DNA of 64,000 nucleotides, from contig JAEQBH010001143.1 of assembly GCA_016808115.1 (NCBI GenBank), positions 920,306 to 984,305 of the forward strand. The letters run 5' to 3'. A program made the translations under genes and the position numbers. The notes beneath the pieces were generated by a model, which was given only the letters and a program-made list of their open reading frames with translations, had not been told where the DNA came from and did no database searches. How positions within the stretch are numbered: the first letter of the stretch is position 1; each line of letters starts with the position of its first letter. This DNA comes from Tetrastigma voinierianum (taxonomy: Eukaryota; Streptophyta; Magnoliopsida; Vitales; Vitaceae). Shown here piece after piece: positions 33,780-46,989 of this stretch.

Positions 33780-34230
33780 AATAATGTAGATGCATTTTGA
33801 GAAATCAAATCTGGAGTGGTATTAGCTCCATTATGTTGACAGAGTTAGACGATGAGTTTGAGATTATATTGTGATGCCGAGTGATTATGCAATGGGAGAT
33901 GTATTTGGGACGGAAGCGAAAAAGATTATTCAAGGCTATATACTATGCCAACAAAACATTCAATGAGGCACAAGAGAACTACTCTACCACAGAGAAGGAG
34001 ATGCTAGCAATGATGTTTACTGTGAAAAGTCGAGCCTTATATATTGGGGTCCCATGTTGTAATACACATGATCATGCAATTAAATATCTAATGGCAAGGG
34101 ATGCCAAGCGAGGCCCGATCGAGATGGGTGCTCTTTGCTTTTTCAAGAGTTTGATCTTAAGATCAAGGATAAAAATGGTAGTGACAATGTGATAGCAGAT
34201 CACTTGTCTAGATTGGAGAGAATTGCTTGA
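33780..34230 (+). pseudogene. RNase H region of element C
   Basis: Decayed, but it ends in a recognisable FDLKIKDKNGSDN and ADHLSRLE stretch (about 34147-34225) in shifted frames. The upstream part has NKTFNEAQENYSTTEKEMLA (33951-34008), the standard NYSTTEKE motif. Confidence 0.75.
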
Positions 34231-34380
34231 ACAGAAGTAGTAGAAAATTTTCCTGATGAGCAACTATTTATGTTATCGTCCCTATGAGCTCTACTGGTAT
34301 GCGGATATTGTAAGTACTTAGCTTGTGGAGTGTGCCTTTTGGTCGACTACCGACAAAAGAGGAAGTGAAGCGATTGCCAG

Positions 34381-35531
34381 TTGTATATATGGGATGACCC
34401 ACTACTGTATAGAAGAGGAGTAGATGTGATCATAAGGAGATGTGTCCCAGAAACAAAACAAGGTGGTATTATGGAGAAATGTCATGCATCACCACATGGA
34501 GGACACTTTGCAGGAGACAAGATAGCCCAAAAAAATTCTCCAATCAGGATTTATTGGCCTACTCTATTCAAGGACTGTTTTGAATGGGTAAAACATTGTG
34601 ATGCTTGTCAGAGGATGAGCAACTTAAGCAGAAGATATGAAATGCCCCTATAAGGAATTCTTGTAGTGCAGATTTTTTATGTATGGGGAATAGATTTTAT
34701 GGGACCTTTCCCATCATCATTTGGAAATATGTACATTCTCTTAGTTGTGGATTATGTATCCAAATGGGTGGAAGCAACAGCTTATCCTAGAAATGATGCC
34801 ATCACAGTGGTTAGGTTTATACAGAGAAAAATTTTGAGCATATTTGGAGCACCCATAACAATTATCAGTGATGAGGGAAGCCCTTTTGAAAATAAAGTTT
34901 TTGCAAAACTCATGAGCAGATATGGAATCAAATATCTAATGGGATTGGCTTATCACCCTCAATCAAATGGACAAGCTGAAATTTCCAATAGGGAGATCAA
35001 GAAAATTCTGGAGAAAACAGATAGTGCAAGCGAAATGGCGGGTACATAAAGCTGGATGACACTACTTGTGGGCTATAAAGCTGGCTTACAAGACTCCCAT
35101 TGGAATGTCCCCATATAAATTGTATATGAAAACCTTGTCATCTCCTTATAAATGGAATACAAAGCTATGTAGGCCATTAAGAAGCGGATTGGCGACTTTC
35201 AAGCTAAGGAAAAGATCTTTTCACAAATGAATGAGGCCCCGGAAGAGGTAAATGAAGCTTATGACAATGCCGGAATCTACAAAGAAAAGACCAAGAGGTG
35301 GCATGATCAAAGATCTTGGAGAGGAATTCCCAAGGCAGGGAGAACAATTTCTCTTATACAACTCTAAGGCTAAAGCTATTTCAAAGGGCGAAGTTAAGAT
35401 GGAGTGGTCCGTACACAGTGGTAGTAGTACACCCTTTGGGCGATAACATTGAAGGCGAATCGGAGAGTGAATTCAAAGTGCGATCGAGGAGACTAAAAGC
35501 ATTATCTTGGAGGAAGCATGAAGGGAGGTAG
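34381..35531 (+). pseudogene. Integrase of element C
   Basis: 34381-34653 holds the zinc-binding HHCC region (CHASPHGGHFAGDK, WPTLFKDCFEWVKHCDACQR). 34666-35049 holds the catalytic core with the D,D35E triad: first Asp in WGIDFMGPFPSS, second Asp in IISDEGSPFENK, Glu in SNGQAEISNREIK. The C-terminal part (35252-35531) is in two frames and ends with FKVRSRRLKAL, the usual end of Athila pol. The protein would join element DNA to the chromosome. Frame breaks at 34653-34666 and 35049 make it a pseudogene. Confidence 0.87.
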
Positions 35532-35610
35532 ATCGATTTGGAAAATGGAGAAGAAAGTGCGAGCGAGACACTCTGACCTATGTTTAGCTAAGGACATTAA
35601 ACTGAGTAGC

Positions 35611-35629
35611 TTCTTGGGAGGTAACCCAA
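35611..35629 (+). other. Conserved post-coding motif, element C
   Basis: TTCTTGGGAGGTAACCCAA lies 80 bp after the integrase stop. It is the same near-palindrome as in elements A and B. Confidence 0.8.
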
Positions 35630-36124
35630 ACTGACCTCTTTATTTTTTTGTTAACTTTTGATTGATGTTGATTACTTTTATTATTTTGAAGTTTACTTTT
35701 GATTTGGTTAAGTTTTATTAGAAATTTGATTGTTGCTAAAATGTTTTGATTTTGGATAAAAAGTGAGCTAGAATCGAGAAGTTATTATAAAACATCTTGC
35801 TTCAAGGCGAGGAAATGTGCAGAAATTAACTACAAGGGGGAGTAATTCTATTTTCCTAAATTTGTTTTAGATAATAATGCATAGTTGAGGTTTGAGAAAT
35901 TTGATAATATTAGAGCCTAATTAATTAGACAACTTTCAAGTGCTAAGTGCTTAAATGCTTTGATTGAGTATTTTGATGTCAATGATTGTTATTCATAATT
36001 GAATTGAGAAATTTTGTTGCTATATATGTTTTCACAAGCTAAATTGCATAATTGGACTGAATTGTGGGTGAGTAAATGAATTGGAAGGTAGTTTAAACTT
36101 GCATACATTTGAGGAATCAAATCT

Positions 36125-36725
36125 TTGTCGTGACACTTGGAAATTAGGTCGTGACATCACTTACTACAACAAGATGAAAAGCTTGTTGTGACCCTAATTT
36201 GCATGTTGCAATAAACTTTTAGGCACAATGTTGAATAAGAATGTCGCAACATACTTTCTTTATGTCGCAACATAAATAATTTTGGACTCAATTTGAAAAG
36301 GCAATTTTATGTTGCGACACAAAGTTAGAATGTTGCGACACTATCTCAAATTGAATGACTGAAAAGAATGTTGCGACATTCTTCTCAATGTCGCGACATT
36401 TAACTGGTCCAGTTTCCAATTAATTGAAGAAAAAAAAAACTGTGTCATGACAATTATTTCTCTGTGTCGTGACATTGTATTAAAAATTGAACAAACATTA
36501 AGGAAGTTATTGTCGCGACCTAGTTTTCTGTCTACAGAGCAAATTTCTGTCCCAACAATATTTTCTTATCACGACAAGATTGTAACCTGTAGATAACCCC
36601 TAAAGTTTGTTGCGACATGAATGTGAGATAATAAAGGCTGGGTGAAAAATTTTAATTTGTGAGCGAGATAAAAATCCATAATTAAGTACATGTTGTGACT
36701 TTAATCATTTAATGGTCACGACAAA
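36125..36725. repeat. TGTCGCGACA palindrome array downstream of pol, element C
   Basis: About 20 intact or decayed units (TGTTGCGACA, TGTCGCAACA, TGTCGCGACA, TGTCGTGACA) between the integrase end and the accessory ORF. This is the internal counterpart of the LTR arrays. Confidence 0.85.
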
Positions 36726-36906
36726 CGAAGAGAAATAGTAATTTATTAAGCCGTGCGCTGAAGAGTGTTTCAAAGCGAGCCACCTCCCTTCCAATTGCAT
36801 CACATCATTCTTACTCTCACCCGCAAAGGCTCTCTTCCCTCTCTTCGAGCATCTGAAAACCACAAATTCAAAAGACCACTAAACCCCCGAGAGCTTAGAT
36901 CATCCC

Positions 36907-38712
36907 ATGGCGAATCCTAAAACTGGTCCCCAGTCCGGTAAGATGATGAGCGAGAATATGCGAGTAGGTAAAGAGGAGGTTCATCTAGAGCCTCGAGGCG
37001 AGAAACACAACCCAGGTGACGAACCGAAAGGCGGGAAGAGAGCAAAAACCATTTCAAGGGAAAGCATAAAAGAAGACAAAGTATAAATGAAGCGGTGAAA
37101 GTGAGACGATAAAGCATTCATTTTGGATGAAGCTTACTATTTATGGGAGAAAGTCGGCGACAAAGTTTATCGGAATGGGGTTTGGTAAGTTCATCTCCCT
37201 TTGCGAAATAATCGAAAAAGGGTGGGCTTGTTACCCTTGCGCCTGAACTTCCCACACAGGGTTTCTTAACGCGTTAGTCAGGGAATTCTATGCCAACATG
37301 GTAGAGATGAAAGAAGATTTAGTGTCCGTTAGAGGTATATGGGTTCCCATGGGCCATGAAAGGATCAATGAAGTTTTCCAAATCAAAGTCAGAGATGGAT
37401 CTAAGTCTGAACTACTTAGGAACCCTGACCATGAGGAAGATAATAGAATTCACGATGGGCTGGAAGAGGGAAGTGGAATCTGTGAGCGAATCCCATGAAT
37501 CCATCAATAGAAGAAGCCAAGGTGTGGTTTTATTTCATAGCCTACATTGCCAATTCCCAACAAAACATCCCAGGCACAATAAGGAGAAGGAAGCCATCAT
37601 CTTGTATGCCCTTGCGAAGGGATCTGAGGATTTGATGGGGAAAATAATTGAAACATCTATTAGGAGCTTCCTGAATGTAAAAGGAATTTGGTATCGTCCA
37701 GCAACAATCACCAGGCTCTACATCTTGGTTGGAGTTAAAGGGATATGGGCAGAGGAAGAAACCTGTCCTAAGGTTTCTCCCCTAACACTGACAAGGGTGA
37801 TCAAAGGCCTAAAAAGCAGAAAGAGAAAAGATATGGAGATTGTGGAAGTGGCGGAGGAGCATGAAGAAGAACAAGAGGAACAATTAGGGATGGAACAAAT
37901 TCTAAATGAAGGCCAACTACCAGTGGAGGATGAAATGCATGAAGAAGTCCATTGAGTCATTCTCCTCTTAATGTGTAAGGAGACTTTTTCTTAACTTGTG
38001 AGAGTGTTCCCAAGAGCAATCAAGGAAATGCAGAGATTATGGATATGCTGGTGTCAATGAAGAAGGAAATGAAGGAGAGAGAGAAAAGGTGGGAGCAGTT
38101 ACAGAAGATTAGAGAGGAATTTCTAGAGGCTGATTTCAGAAGAAGAGAACAACAATGGGAATAAATGCTCAAACAAAGAGATGAGGAATGGAAAGAAGAA
38201 ATAGAAAGGAGAGAAAAAACCACCTAATACAACGAATTTAGATAAAAATAAATACATTCTACAATAAACAACTGAAAATGGATGAAGATGTGCTGACCTT
38301 TTTAGAAAAGAGAGAGGAAAAGATGGAAGCCGGCCTTCTTTGCATAAGAGCGAAGAGGTTGAAATATCTTTTACAAAAGAACGATTCGAGTTTGGCAAGC
38401 TCATGGAGAAGAGAGACAAGGAGCTAGGATGGATAATAACTACAGACAAAAATTATGGAATGATAGTTTGGACCAAGTGAATTCAATAGTGAACATACAC
38501 AATGTGATCACTAAACTTGAAGGATATGTGAATAATCTGGTTAATAGGCAAGATCAATTGGTCACCCTGGTGGAGTATACAAAGGAGTACTACCTCTTTA
38601 AAAAAGAAGAACCACAAGCAAAAGAAAAGCCAGACATCTACATTCTCAAGTTCCCTCAATCTTTAGCTACCTTTAACCTTGAACCTCCAAACCTGAAAAC
38701 TTCCAAATCCTA
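36907..38712 (+). pseudogene. Accessory ORF of element C (putative plant transposon protein family)
   Basis: It starts MANPKTGPQSGK at 36907 with a basic, lysine-rich N-terminus that is stopped after about 60 codons. The conserved core is in later frames: EFYANMVEMKEDLVSVRG with GIWVPMGHERINEVF (37287-37380); AKVWFYFI-like and AIILYALAKGSEDLMGKII (about 37510-37650); then IWYRPATITRLYILVGVKG. The acidic C-terminal part (EEHEEEQEEQ) and a segment at 38429-38713 (a possible coiled coil) follow. ORFs of this family sit 3' of pol in Athila/Tat-type elements, where an env-like gene would be; their function is unknown. No transmembrane segment or signal peptide was seen in this one. Confidence 0.7.
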
Positions 38713-38713
38713 A

Positions 38714-40579
38714 AAAAGAATAAGATAAACCCCTGTATTCTATTTTCTCTCCAAACAAATCTGTAATCATTCATCTAGATAAAATAAAGATTTTTGCAAA
38801 AATTCTTGTGTTCATTTGTGTGCTTGATTGATTGGTGTGTTTTGATTAATTTTCTTTGCTTCATGATTGCCATTTACTTAGTTGAATAAAGAAGAAATCC
38901 AGCTACCTGGATATAATTGTTTAATTGCTACAGCATGTTTGGTTGAAATGACTTGATTACAATTGTGGTTGTGTTGTCTTGTTGTGAGCTACATGCATTA
39001 TCAAAATAAACTTCTTTACTTGATTAAAACAACACAACAACAAATTTCAAAGCCAAACAACCCACTGATAGATGCATTGTGGTAGGCTTAACTGAATTGG
39101 AAAAGGAAGTTGCAGTTTAGCCAGAAAGAAGGAATGATCAGATTTAGAAAGATGTACTCAATAGGAAACCGCAGTAAGGCTTTTGAGGCTTGTTTGTGAA
39201 AGCGATAAAGATGGGTAAAAAATCTTTGAAGAACAATACACATGGTCAAAAGTGAGTCATAACAAATTGTGAGCGATTAGGGACATCTTACGGGTTCAAA
39301 TTTCACAATCAAATAGTCGATACTGTCCTGAGAACTTGTTAGATTATTAGTCAAGGCGAAATCCTGAGCAATACTTACTAACAAGAGTGATATAGGCCAT
39401 CCTTGGAAGTTTTTGAGCCTTTCAAGCCTACCCTCATAATATGCTAAGCATACTCTAGTTCAAAGTTAGGCCAAATTGCCTAATTTCTTCATTGAACCAA
39501 AACTAGAAACCTCAAACCCCTTCCTTTATTATGATCCTCTGATAAAAAACCCTTTGTGCAGGTTTCAAGAAAGAACATAAAAATACGAAAATGACAAGAT
39601 TGGGGAACTATTTATTTTTTTGATTTGAAGGAAAAACAAGAATGAAGGATGGAAAAGAAAAGAACAAATGAAGGAAAGGAAAGGAATGCAAGAATAAGCC
39701 AAAGATTGTAAATTGTCAAATTGGAACAAAAGAGTTTTGTCTTGTGGCCTTCCTCTGTGAACAATTAAGTTCATAGGGTGTTTTGACACCTAGTACCTAA
39801 TGCTAAGCGGTATGGGGTACGCTGGCAAAGTTCTCTAAGAAGTGGTAGAAAGCCTAAAAGACAAAACATTGTACTATTCCTAAAAATCTTTGACAAGTAA
39901 AGAAAAACAAAAAGGGCTTCCATCACAAAGGATTTGCAAACTTGATAAGAATGACGGTGAAAATAAAATTACCAAGATGAGAGTATGCAGTATGATACAT
40001 CAAGATCAAGTTTGGGAGAAAATTTTCTTTTCTGACATCAGTAGAAAAGAAAATGATGAAGGAAGAGACAAATATGCAAAAAGTGAAGATTGGAATCTAG
40101 GTAATTTTTAGCCTAAATTCTCCAATTATCCACTTGATTACTTTGAAGCCAAACTTTACAAGCCTAAAAGACCTAATTGATCTTGAAGGTTGTACTTGCC
40201 TACATTAGTGGAGACTAATATGAAAAACAAGCATATGGGACTTAAAATGATATACAGTAACTATGTAAGGCCTTAGAAGATTAGCTAATTTTGCCAAGGA
40301 GAAAGGGAAGGAAGATATCACACTTTCACGGATCATGTGTATTGACTAAATTGTTTATTTCGAGAAATCATTAGTTTCAATTTTTGTGACAATAATTGAA
40401 GGCTCTCTAAGTCTGAATTGAAAACTAAAATTTGAAACCATCTTTTGCAACTAACTAGTTTCAATTCGGAAGTGATTCAAAAGGATTGTAGTAGAAACGA
40501 GAAGTATCCTTAAAAATAAAGTGAATTGTTTGAGGACAAACAAAATTCTACTCTTTTCTTTAGCAGGGACAAGCAAAAC
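38714..40579 (+). other. Element C 3' untranslated interior
   Basis: No coding domain. Close to its end there is the self-complementary TTGTTTGAGGACAAACAA (about 40538-40556). Confidence 0.5.
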
Positions 40580-40595
40580 CTTAAGTTGGGGAATT
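40580..40595 (+). promoter_or_regulatory. Polypurine tract of element C
   Basis: CTTAAGTTGGGGAATT immediately precedes the TGATGAG start of the 3' LTR and follows a GGACAAGCAAAA block. It is the usual plus-strand primer site of this lineage. Confidence 0.65.
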
Positions 40596-43500
40596 TGATG
40601 AGTCTTAAACTCATCTATTTTATAATCCATTTTTTTGGCTTATTTTTAGTATATTCAGATCTGTTTTAATGTCAAATTAAGGATTATTCACCAACTTTGT
40701 GTTTTGCAGGTTTTAATTCAAAAATGAGAAAATTTCAGCAAGAAAGAAGAGAAAAAGAGAAATTGCAGCAGTCTCTATCACGACAGAGTTTTGTGTGTCA
40801 TGACAAATGTCCAAGCAAATGGCTAAGGAAATATGTTATGACAATACTTCCTCTGTCGCAACACAAAGGACTGAATATAGAAGAGGATCTATGTCGCGAC
40901 AGAACATGGGAAGAATGTAACAAATCAGCTGAGACAAAGAAAGATAATGTTGTGATAAGGTTTGTCAGCTGGATGTCAAAACCAGGAAGAACCTGTCACA
41001 ACATAAAAGCTCTTGCCGCGACACTGGAAATAGGAAGAAAGGAGAAATTCTATCGCGACAAGATATCTTATGTCGCAACAAGAAATTAAAGAGCAATATA
41101 GGAAGAATACTGCGACAGATCAGTTTATGTTGCGGCATAATGAAAAATAGAAAGCAAAAGCTATGTCGCGACAGAATCTTCTCCTATCGCGACGCGGTGT
41201 TGCAACTTGGAAAAGCTGTTGGGAGCGAGGAAAGAATCTACGCCAAAGAAACTTTCCGATCACGAGAAGGCAATCTATGTCACGACACTATATGAAGAAG
41301 TTTTGTCGCGACAAGGTAATGAAAGTCGCGACACTGAAAGACAAGGTTTTTGGTCTTGACAGAGAAACAAAGTCGCGACAATTTATGCTGACTTAGTGAA
41401 CTAACCTGGTTGCAACATAAGAATTCGATATTGCGACATACTTTAAGCTAAAGAGAGGTTTCGATGTCATGATAGGGATCTTAAGGTCATGACACATAAA
41501 TAAGTTGAACACAGATAAACAAGGTCACGATAGACTTTTCTATGTCTCGACAAAGATTCCCACACAAGGAAGAGAGGTCTTATCGCGACATAACAAAATG
41601 GGTCGCGACACAAAGAGGAGCTGAATACAAAAAGTCTTGTCGCGGGCAACAAAACTTAGTCGCGACAAAAACCTCAGTGACAATACAAAGAAACATTGTT
41701 CTGTGAGAACCGAGCAGAAGTACCCAGTCGTAGGCATAAAAATTGGGTCGCGACATTAATTTAAAGAAGAAGTTTGCCTGGCTCTTGTTTCCAACACAAT
41801 TAATGTCGTAACATAACTATTCCGATAATCACACATAAGATTGTCGTGAGGATAGAATGGATAGAATAGCCAGTTGCCCGCAAGACAAATTGTTAAGAGC
41901 TAAAGAAGATGCAATGCGACGAGAGGAAACTCTGTCATGCTTGGATAAGAAGGATGCATAAGGAGGCTGGTCGCGACAAACTCTTTTTTATCTTTGCAAC
42001 AAAGACACTGCAATAAAAATTAAAACTCTGCCCAGCAAGCACTTTTAGGTCGCGATAGAGAATACGATATGGGCGGGAATTTTAGGGATCCACAGGCGAC
42101 CTCGAATTTAGGGCCCTGACCTCGGGGCTCTATAAATGAAACAATTTGAGGAAAAGGAGGCGGAGTTAATTCGCCCGGAAAAACTGAAGCATCTAGGGGC
42201 GAGGACTCTTTGTATTATATTTTTTCTTTTATTTTATTTTTACATTTTCTTTTCTTGCAGTTAGATTTAGCGTAAATTTCAATTTGTTTACTGGGCTTGA
42301 AACAATGAATTGTTAAGTTTTGAAGTTAAGCTAAATTGTTGAAGTCGAATTTCCGATTCTTTGTTTTGAATATAATGATGCAGATTAAGTTGGATTCATT
42401 TCTTTGATTTGATTACAATTGCATTGGAAATTTCTTGATCGGTATTTCGGTGTTCAGCGTGATTCGGTTCGAGATCTGACTTTGTTTGGGAAAAGATCTG
42501 ATGTTAGTTATGGTCTTTCCTGCAAAATTAGAGAGAGATTTATGGATTGAGAATTTTGAGTTTATTTGAATGGTGTTGTTCATGAAGTGAATTGTTCTCA
42601 ACATTAGTAACTTATACCCATTTAAGAACCGTTATCTGGCTATGATTTCCAGGAGGCCCTCTAAGTGACACAGAGATGAAGATTTCTAAGAGCATGGATG
42701 CCTTACTTAAGGGTATGCTAGACTAATATTGAAGAACTAATGAGCTCTGAAAGATTACTTAGATAAATCATCAATTTACTCATGGTTTGAGAATTAATCG
42801 AGGAATCTATCAATTTAATCAATTAGAGATTTCTCCTTGGTCTTGATGAATGATCTTGATCTTGTGTTAGCTTAGATCTAATCAAGGAAAGAGAGAACTC
42901 TTTAAGATCTCAAGGATGAGACATCATTCATCTTGTAGAAATCTAGCAATGGCCCTGTCTTGGGAAGCAAGAAATCCTGAGTCATAAGAAATGGGTATGA
43001 AGTATTGGAAAAGAAAAATACCCCGGATCTTATGAGAAGTCCCCGATCACAAGTAATTGGTTAAGGCACATGATTCATAAAATGAAGACATGATTTTCTA
43101 ATCAGTGAAATGTATGGTTGGGGAGAAATCAAACTACACTTTACCTTGCCTCTTTGACAAATTCGATTCCAAATTTCATGAGAGAATAGAGTGGGTATGT
43201 TGTAGGAATTGATAATTTCACGGTGAGTGAAATCCTAGTGTCTACTTCCCGACAATAATAATACGGATTCGATCAGTTTAGGTCTAGGATTTAAAAAATT
43301 TCTTTTATTATAGATGTAGAAATTTAATTAGTGGAATTCTTAGTTAGGTTACTGAAAATTTTATGAAATGGAAGTTCATATAGTGTGGAACTTGAGTAGT
43401 TAGGGTAGTTGAACTTTGAATTCTCTTCAATCTCTATGGGAACGATATCCGGACTTATAGGTCCACTTTTATTACTTGTACGACTTGTGCACTTGCAGTA

Positions 43501-43655
43501 TTATGACCAAACTAAATTTTTAATAAAATCATTAACGAAGCATTTTGTATGAGCATACAAGTTCTATTTTGGTCAACAAAGTTTTGGTGCCTTTCTTGGG
43601 GGTTGGGTAACCAGTCCTTTGAAGTGGCATTGGCGGTGATGCACGTATACACCAC
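40596..43655 (+). repeat. Element C, 3' LTR
   Basis: Second copy of 26731-29862. Its palindrome array spans about 40785-42060, with the TATA motif at 42127-42138. Differences from the 5' copy include many single-base changes and indels. Confidence 0.85.
40785..42060. repeat. TGTCGCGACA palindrome array, element C 3' LTR
   Basis: Dense array, including ATGTCGCGACAGA (41162) and TTGTCGCGACAA-type units, with many C-to-T or G-to-A variants. Confidence 0.8.
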
Positions 43656-44560
43656 TTTATTTTTGAATTGTGGTGTGAAGTCGATGGCTCTGTTGGATTG
43701 GCTCGGGAGCGTCAGGCTTTAAAATGCCCCTCGGATTTTATCTCAATTCGAGATTTGATTAGGACAATCCAGCGTATTCTATTCCACACACATTTTTTGA
43801 TATTTTTTTTGTTTTTTGTTTTTTGTTTTTACTTGGGGCTCGTAAATCCTCTTTTGAGATGTGTCCCATCACTTGGGTGTTTGAGTGTCACTTTTCAGGC
43901 TTGTGGAATTCACTTGTGAGTGAGTCCCAAAGGCCTTTGCATCTTTTTACAATATGCCTTGGAGATCACATGTGCGTGTGTCGATAGACTACTTGGGAAA
44001 GCCTCTTGAAACACCACAGGTGGCTAAGATTTAGTGCCAGGCCTTCCCAACACAATATTTCGGATCATGTGGAACAACCTAAGGGTCCACACCATTTCTC
44101 TCTCAATCTTTTTGAAATTTTTTTACTCAATTAACCTCCCATTAGCGAGTGTGACATCCACTCACACACAATATCTAAAACAAGCCTAAAACATGCAATG
44201 CTACAAAAACAACCTAAAATACGTAAACAAGTAAAAACGGAATATAAGAGCGGCTACACACTTTTTGAACACATGAAAACTAAAACAACCTAAACATATA
44301 AACAAAAAATAGAAAACACACCAACTAAAAAAAATCTGGCAGGGCACCACTTCCTAAACAAAAGTAGACAGTGTCCTCAATGTCAATAAAAGCACAAGTG
44401 AGGGTGGAATGAACTCCCTTGGTGATCGCACGAATCACTGTGATGGTGGTGGAGGTGGCATGTGAAAGCGAGGGCCCAGGTAGTTGCTCTGGATGGATTC
44501 TTTGATTCGTGAGAATGGTCTCGTCACAGTTGCTCATGGTACAGTAACTCATGTCGTACT
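43656..44560 (-). other. Element B 3' region, right of the element C insertion
   Basis: It aligns with element A at 3250-3480 and 3600-3900 (GGTTGGCTCGGG, GGGGCTCG and GTGTCCCATCACT blocks). No coding content. Confidence 0.6.
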
Positions 44561-45720
44561 AAGTGCGTCCATGTCTGGGCGTGGTGACTTGGTGCTCTTG
44601 GGTCTCATCCCAGTATGCATCAAATCGGGATGTCAAGTCCTATACTTGGTCCTCCAGTGCAGTGGAAGGACTGACCGGGTCCTCCTTCTAGGATGGCTAT
44701 GGTGGTGGGGGTTGAGTAGATATTTGCTGGCCTCCTTGGGCCTCACCCCGGGATCCCGAGCCTAGGCCGAGTGCAGCCTAAGCTCATCCTCATCGAAGGG
44801 CTCATTGCCGAAATCGTAGACCTTTTTTGGCTTTAATACACATGATTTTTCTTTCTTAACCATGATTGCCTTGATCGGGTGTATCCAAGCCTCATTATCT
44901 CTAAGGGCACCCTGACTTGCTCACATAGGCCGTAGATAAGGAAGGGGGGCTTGAGATTCATCTTTGCATCTTTGTTATAGAGGATTGCATCCTTTATAAC
45001 CTACCCGACATCAAATGGAATGTCCTGGATGATGGCATAGTTGAGCAGGGCCCTCTTGGCCGTCACTTCACACACATTAGTCGTCGGGATGAGACGCGAT
45101 GTGATGAAGTGATGCCATACCTTAGGAATGTAGGCCAAGTGTTTGGCCTTGGGTACCTTCCATGCCGCCAGCATTTAGGTTTCCACCACCTTTCGTTGGT
45201 CCAACATCACAGGACTTCGGGATAGTTGGAATTCTTTCGTGGACCACATCATTTGGCACCAGGGTTTAAACTCAAAGATTCACTTGTGCCCGGGTTGATA
45301 GACTTTGCACTGAAGTCTACCACAACCCCGCGGGACCCTTTTCAGCACATGGGCTGCTAAATTGGCGTAGAACTCTTGTACCACATAAGTGGTAGTCGGA
45401 TGTGGAGGAGGTTGGCGAAGTCTTGAGTCCATCCCTTATTGTCCTTGATGGTTTCGCAGAAGAGGAAATCGATGGTGGTGAGGCCCCTTTGCTCGCCTGG
45501 TGGGAAGGACCTAGCCGAAGTTAGGCTGAATTTCTGGTGGCATCTGTTGACCAATTTATATGAGTCATAGTCTATGAAGCCGGGCTTTTCACATTTGCTC
45601 CGGCTTCTTTTCAAGCTCGATTGTTTTGTAACAGGCATTGGGCGCGATAAATTCGAGGATTTGAATAACCACCTAGCTACGATCACTGCCGCTTTCCGGG
45701 CCTCTTAACACCAGTGTGAT
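44560..45720 (-). pseudogene. Accessory ORF of element B (putative plant transposon protein family)
   Basis: It begins near 45686 (SKCEKPGFIDYDSYKL, then RGLTTIDFLFCETIKDNKGW). It continues through shifted frames with VWEFYANLAAHVLKRVPRG, LIPTTNVCEVTAKRALLNYA, an IPFDVG.VIKDAIL block and LKPPFLIYGLCEQVRVPLE. Motif order is the same as in elements A and C, and clearer than in A. The function is unknown. It lies between the palindrome array and the 3' region. Confidence 0.65.
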
Positions 45721-46079
45721 GCTGGCAGCTCCCGAGTACTGGCTTAGAGAGCACCGCCACTCTTAGGCAAAATGAGGCACCCCTAGTGTGCTCGTTCAGA
45801 TGGTGCTCTTGGCTCACATCACGTGAAGCTCATAATGCGACCACTCCTTGCTGTCCTTCTCTAACACAAGTAACCCCAACTGACAATTCAAGATACCTGG
45901 ACTTAACTCTGCGAAAACTAGACCTTGTGGAGTATCCAAATGAGGGTGGGATAACAGGAGTTTTCAAACTTGGGAATGATAGCTAGGGCTTTGGAGAGTG
46001 CTAAGATTAGTTGGGACGAGGATAGGTGAGGGCTGGCTGGGGCACCTGTAAAAATCGAAGAGCACAGTTAGGGTTCTTC

Positions 46080-46430
46080 AGGTTTTTAGATGTGAGAATA
46101 TGAACGTTTCTGTTCATAAAAACAGGGCACCGTCTCAATGTTGAACCAGCGTGAGCATTCCCAGGGATTATATTTCCAAAGTCGCTGACGTTCGAGGTTA
46201 TATTTTCAATGTCACGTGTTTGAGATCCTAGCGTTCTGGCGTTCCACGAGGTTAGGGTTCCAAACGTCATGGCGTTTGAGGATCCAACGTCGCCAGCGTT
46301 CGGAACATGGTACGCGTTGCGATGTGGGATCAACATACGCGGCGATTGCAGAGAGTTGAGATTTCAATTTTCCTCAATGTCACGACATGGGGATCCAACA
46401 TCGAGACGTTACAGAGAAGATAATTCAACT
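46080..46430. repeat. CpG-palindrome array downstream of the coding region, element B
   Basis: Decayed units such as AATGTCACGACATGG, AACGTCGCCAGCGTT, AAACGTCATGGCGTT and ACATCGAGACGTT. The unit differs from that of elements A and C but occupies the same position next to the TTGGGAGG motif. Confidence 0.65.
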
Positions 46431-46635
46431 TTTTGATACAAACATTTATGAGTTTAAGAGCACTCCCCTTTTAAGGTTTTGATCCTTGCCCAACCCTGGA
46501 GTAGATTTCTAGAGCTACCTCTCTTGCCTTCAATCTGAAAACCGACTAACAACACACATAAATTCTGATCTCAGAAAAATTTTCATCTATAAAACATATG
46601 CAAAGCTACACTAATGAATTAAAAACTTAAAAATG

Positions 46636-46653
46636 CTTGGGTTGCCTCCCAAG
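46636..46653 (-). other. Conserved post-coding motif, element B
   Basis: CTTGGGTTGCCTCCCAAG on the plus strand, identical in the core to element A (6191-6210). Confidence 0.8.
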
Positions 46654-46989
46654 TAGCACTTTGTTTAATGTGATTAGCTTACGGCTTCTGAATCTCAATG
46701 TGGTCTTTCAAGAGACTGAAATACTTTAAACAAAACTCCATAGTGCTCGATGCATGCCCAGAGCGGATGGAATATCTTGTCTTCCTCACCCCTTAACTCT
46801 CTTGGTTTCTTTATCGTGTTTTGTGAAGCATCCTTGTAGTTTACCACGTTACTCTTGCACGGTATCTCCTTGGGGTGACATTCACTACGGATATCGACAT
46901 GGGTTTAAATCATCGGATGTTTTTTGTAACAGAATACATGGAGCATTGACCTCATCTTCTTGAACTCTCAATTTAAGCTCACCCTCTTG

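Larger units (their letters stand above)
26731..43655 (+). mobile_element. Athila-type Ty3/gypsy element C, complete domain set but degenerate
   Basis: Two LTRs of about 3.1 kb (26731-29862 and 40596-43655) start TGATGGGTCTTA and TGATGAGTCTTA. The interior reads in order: tRNA-Asp primer-binding site, gag, aspartic protease, reverse transcriptase, RNase H, integrase, TTGGGAGG motif, palindrome array, accessory ORF, 3' UTR and polypurine tract. This is the organisation of the Athila lineage. Each ORF is interrupted by stops or frameshifts, so it is not autonomous now. It is inserted in element B: flanking sequence on both sides aligns with one continuous stretch of element A (about 3090-3470). 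The left flank is CTTGG; a matching right duplication was not found, so the right edge is good to about 10 bp. Confidence 0.88.

Noticed and set aside
37718..38449. Serine-rich minus-strand frames
   Set aside because: Antisense of the acidic, lysine-rich part of the accessory ORF of element C.
38429..38713. Separate env-like gene in element C
   Set aside because: No signal peptide or transmembrane segment; best seen as the tail of the accessory ORF.
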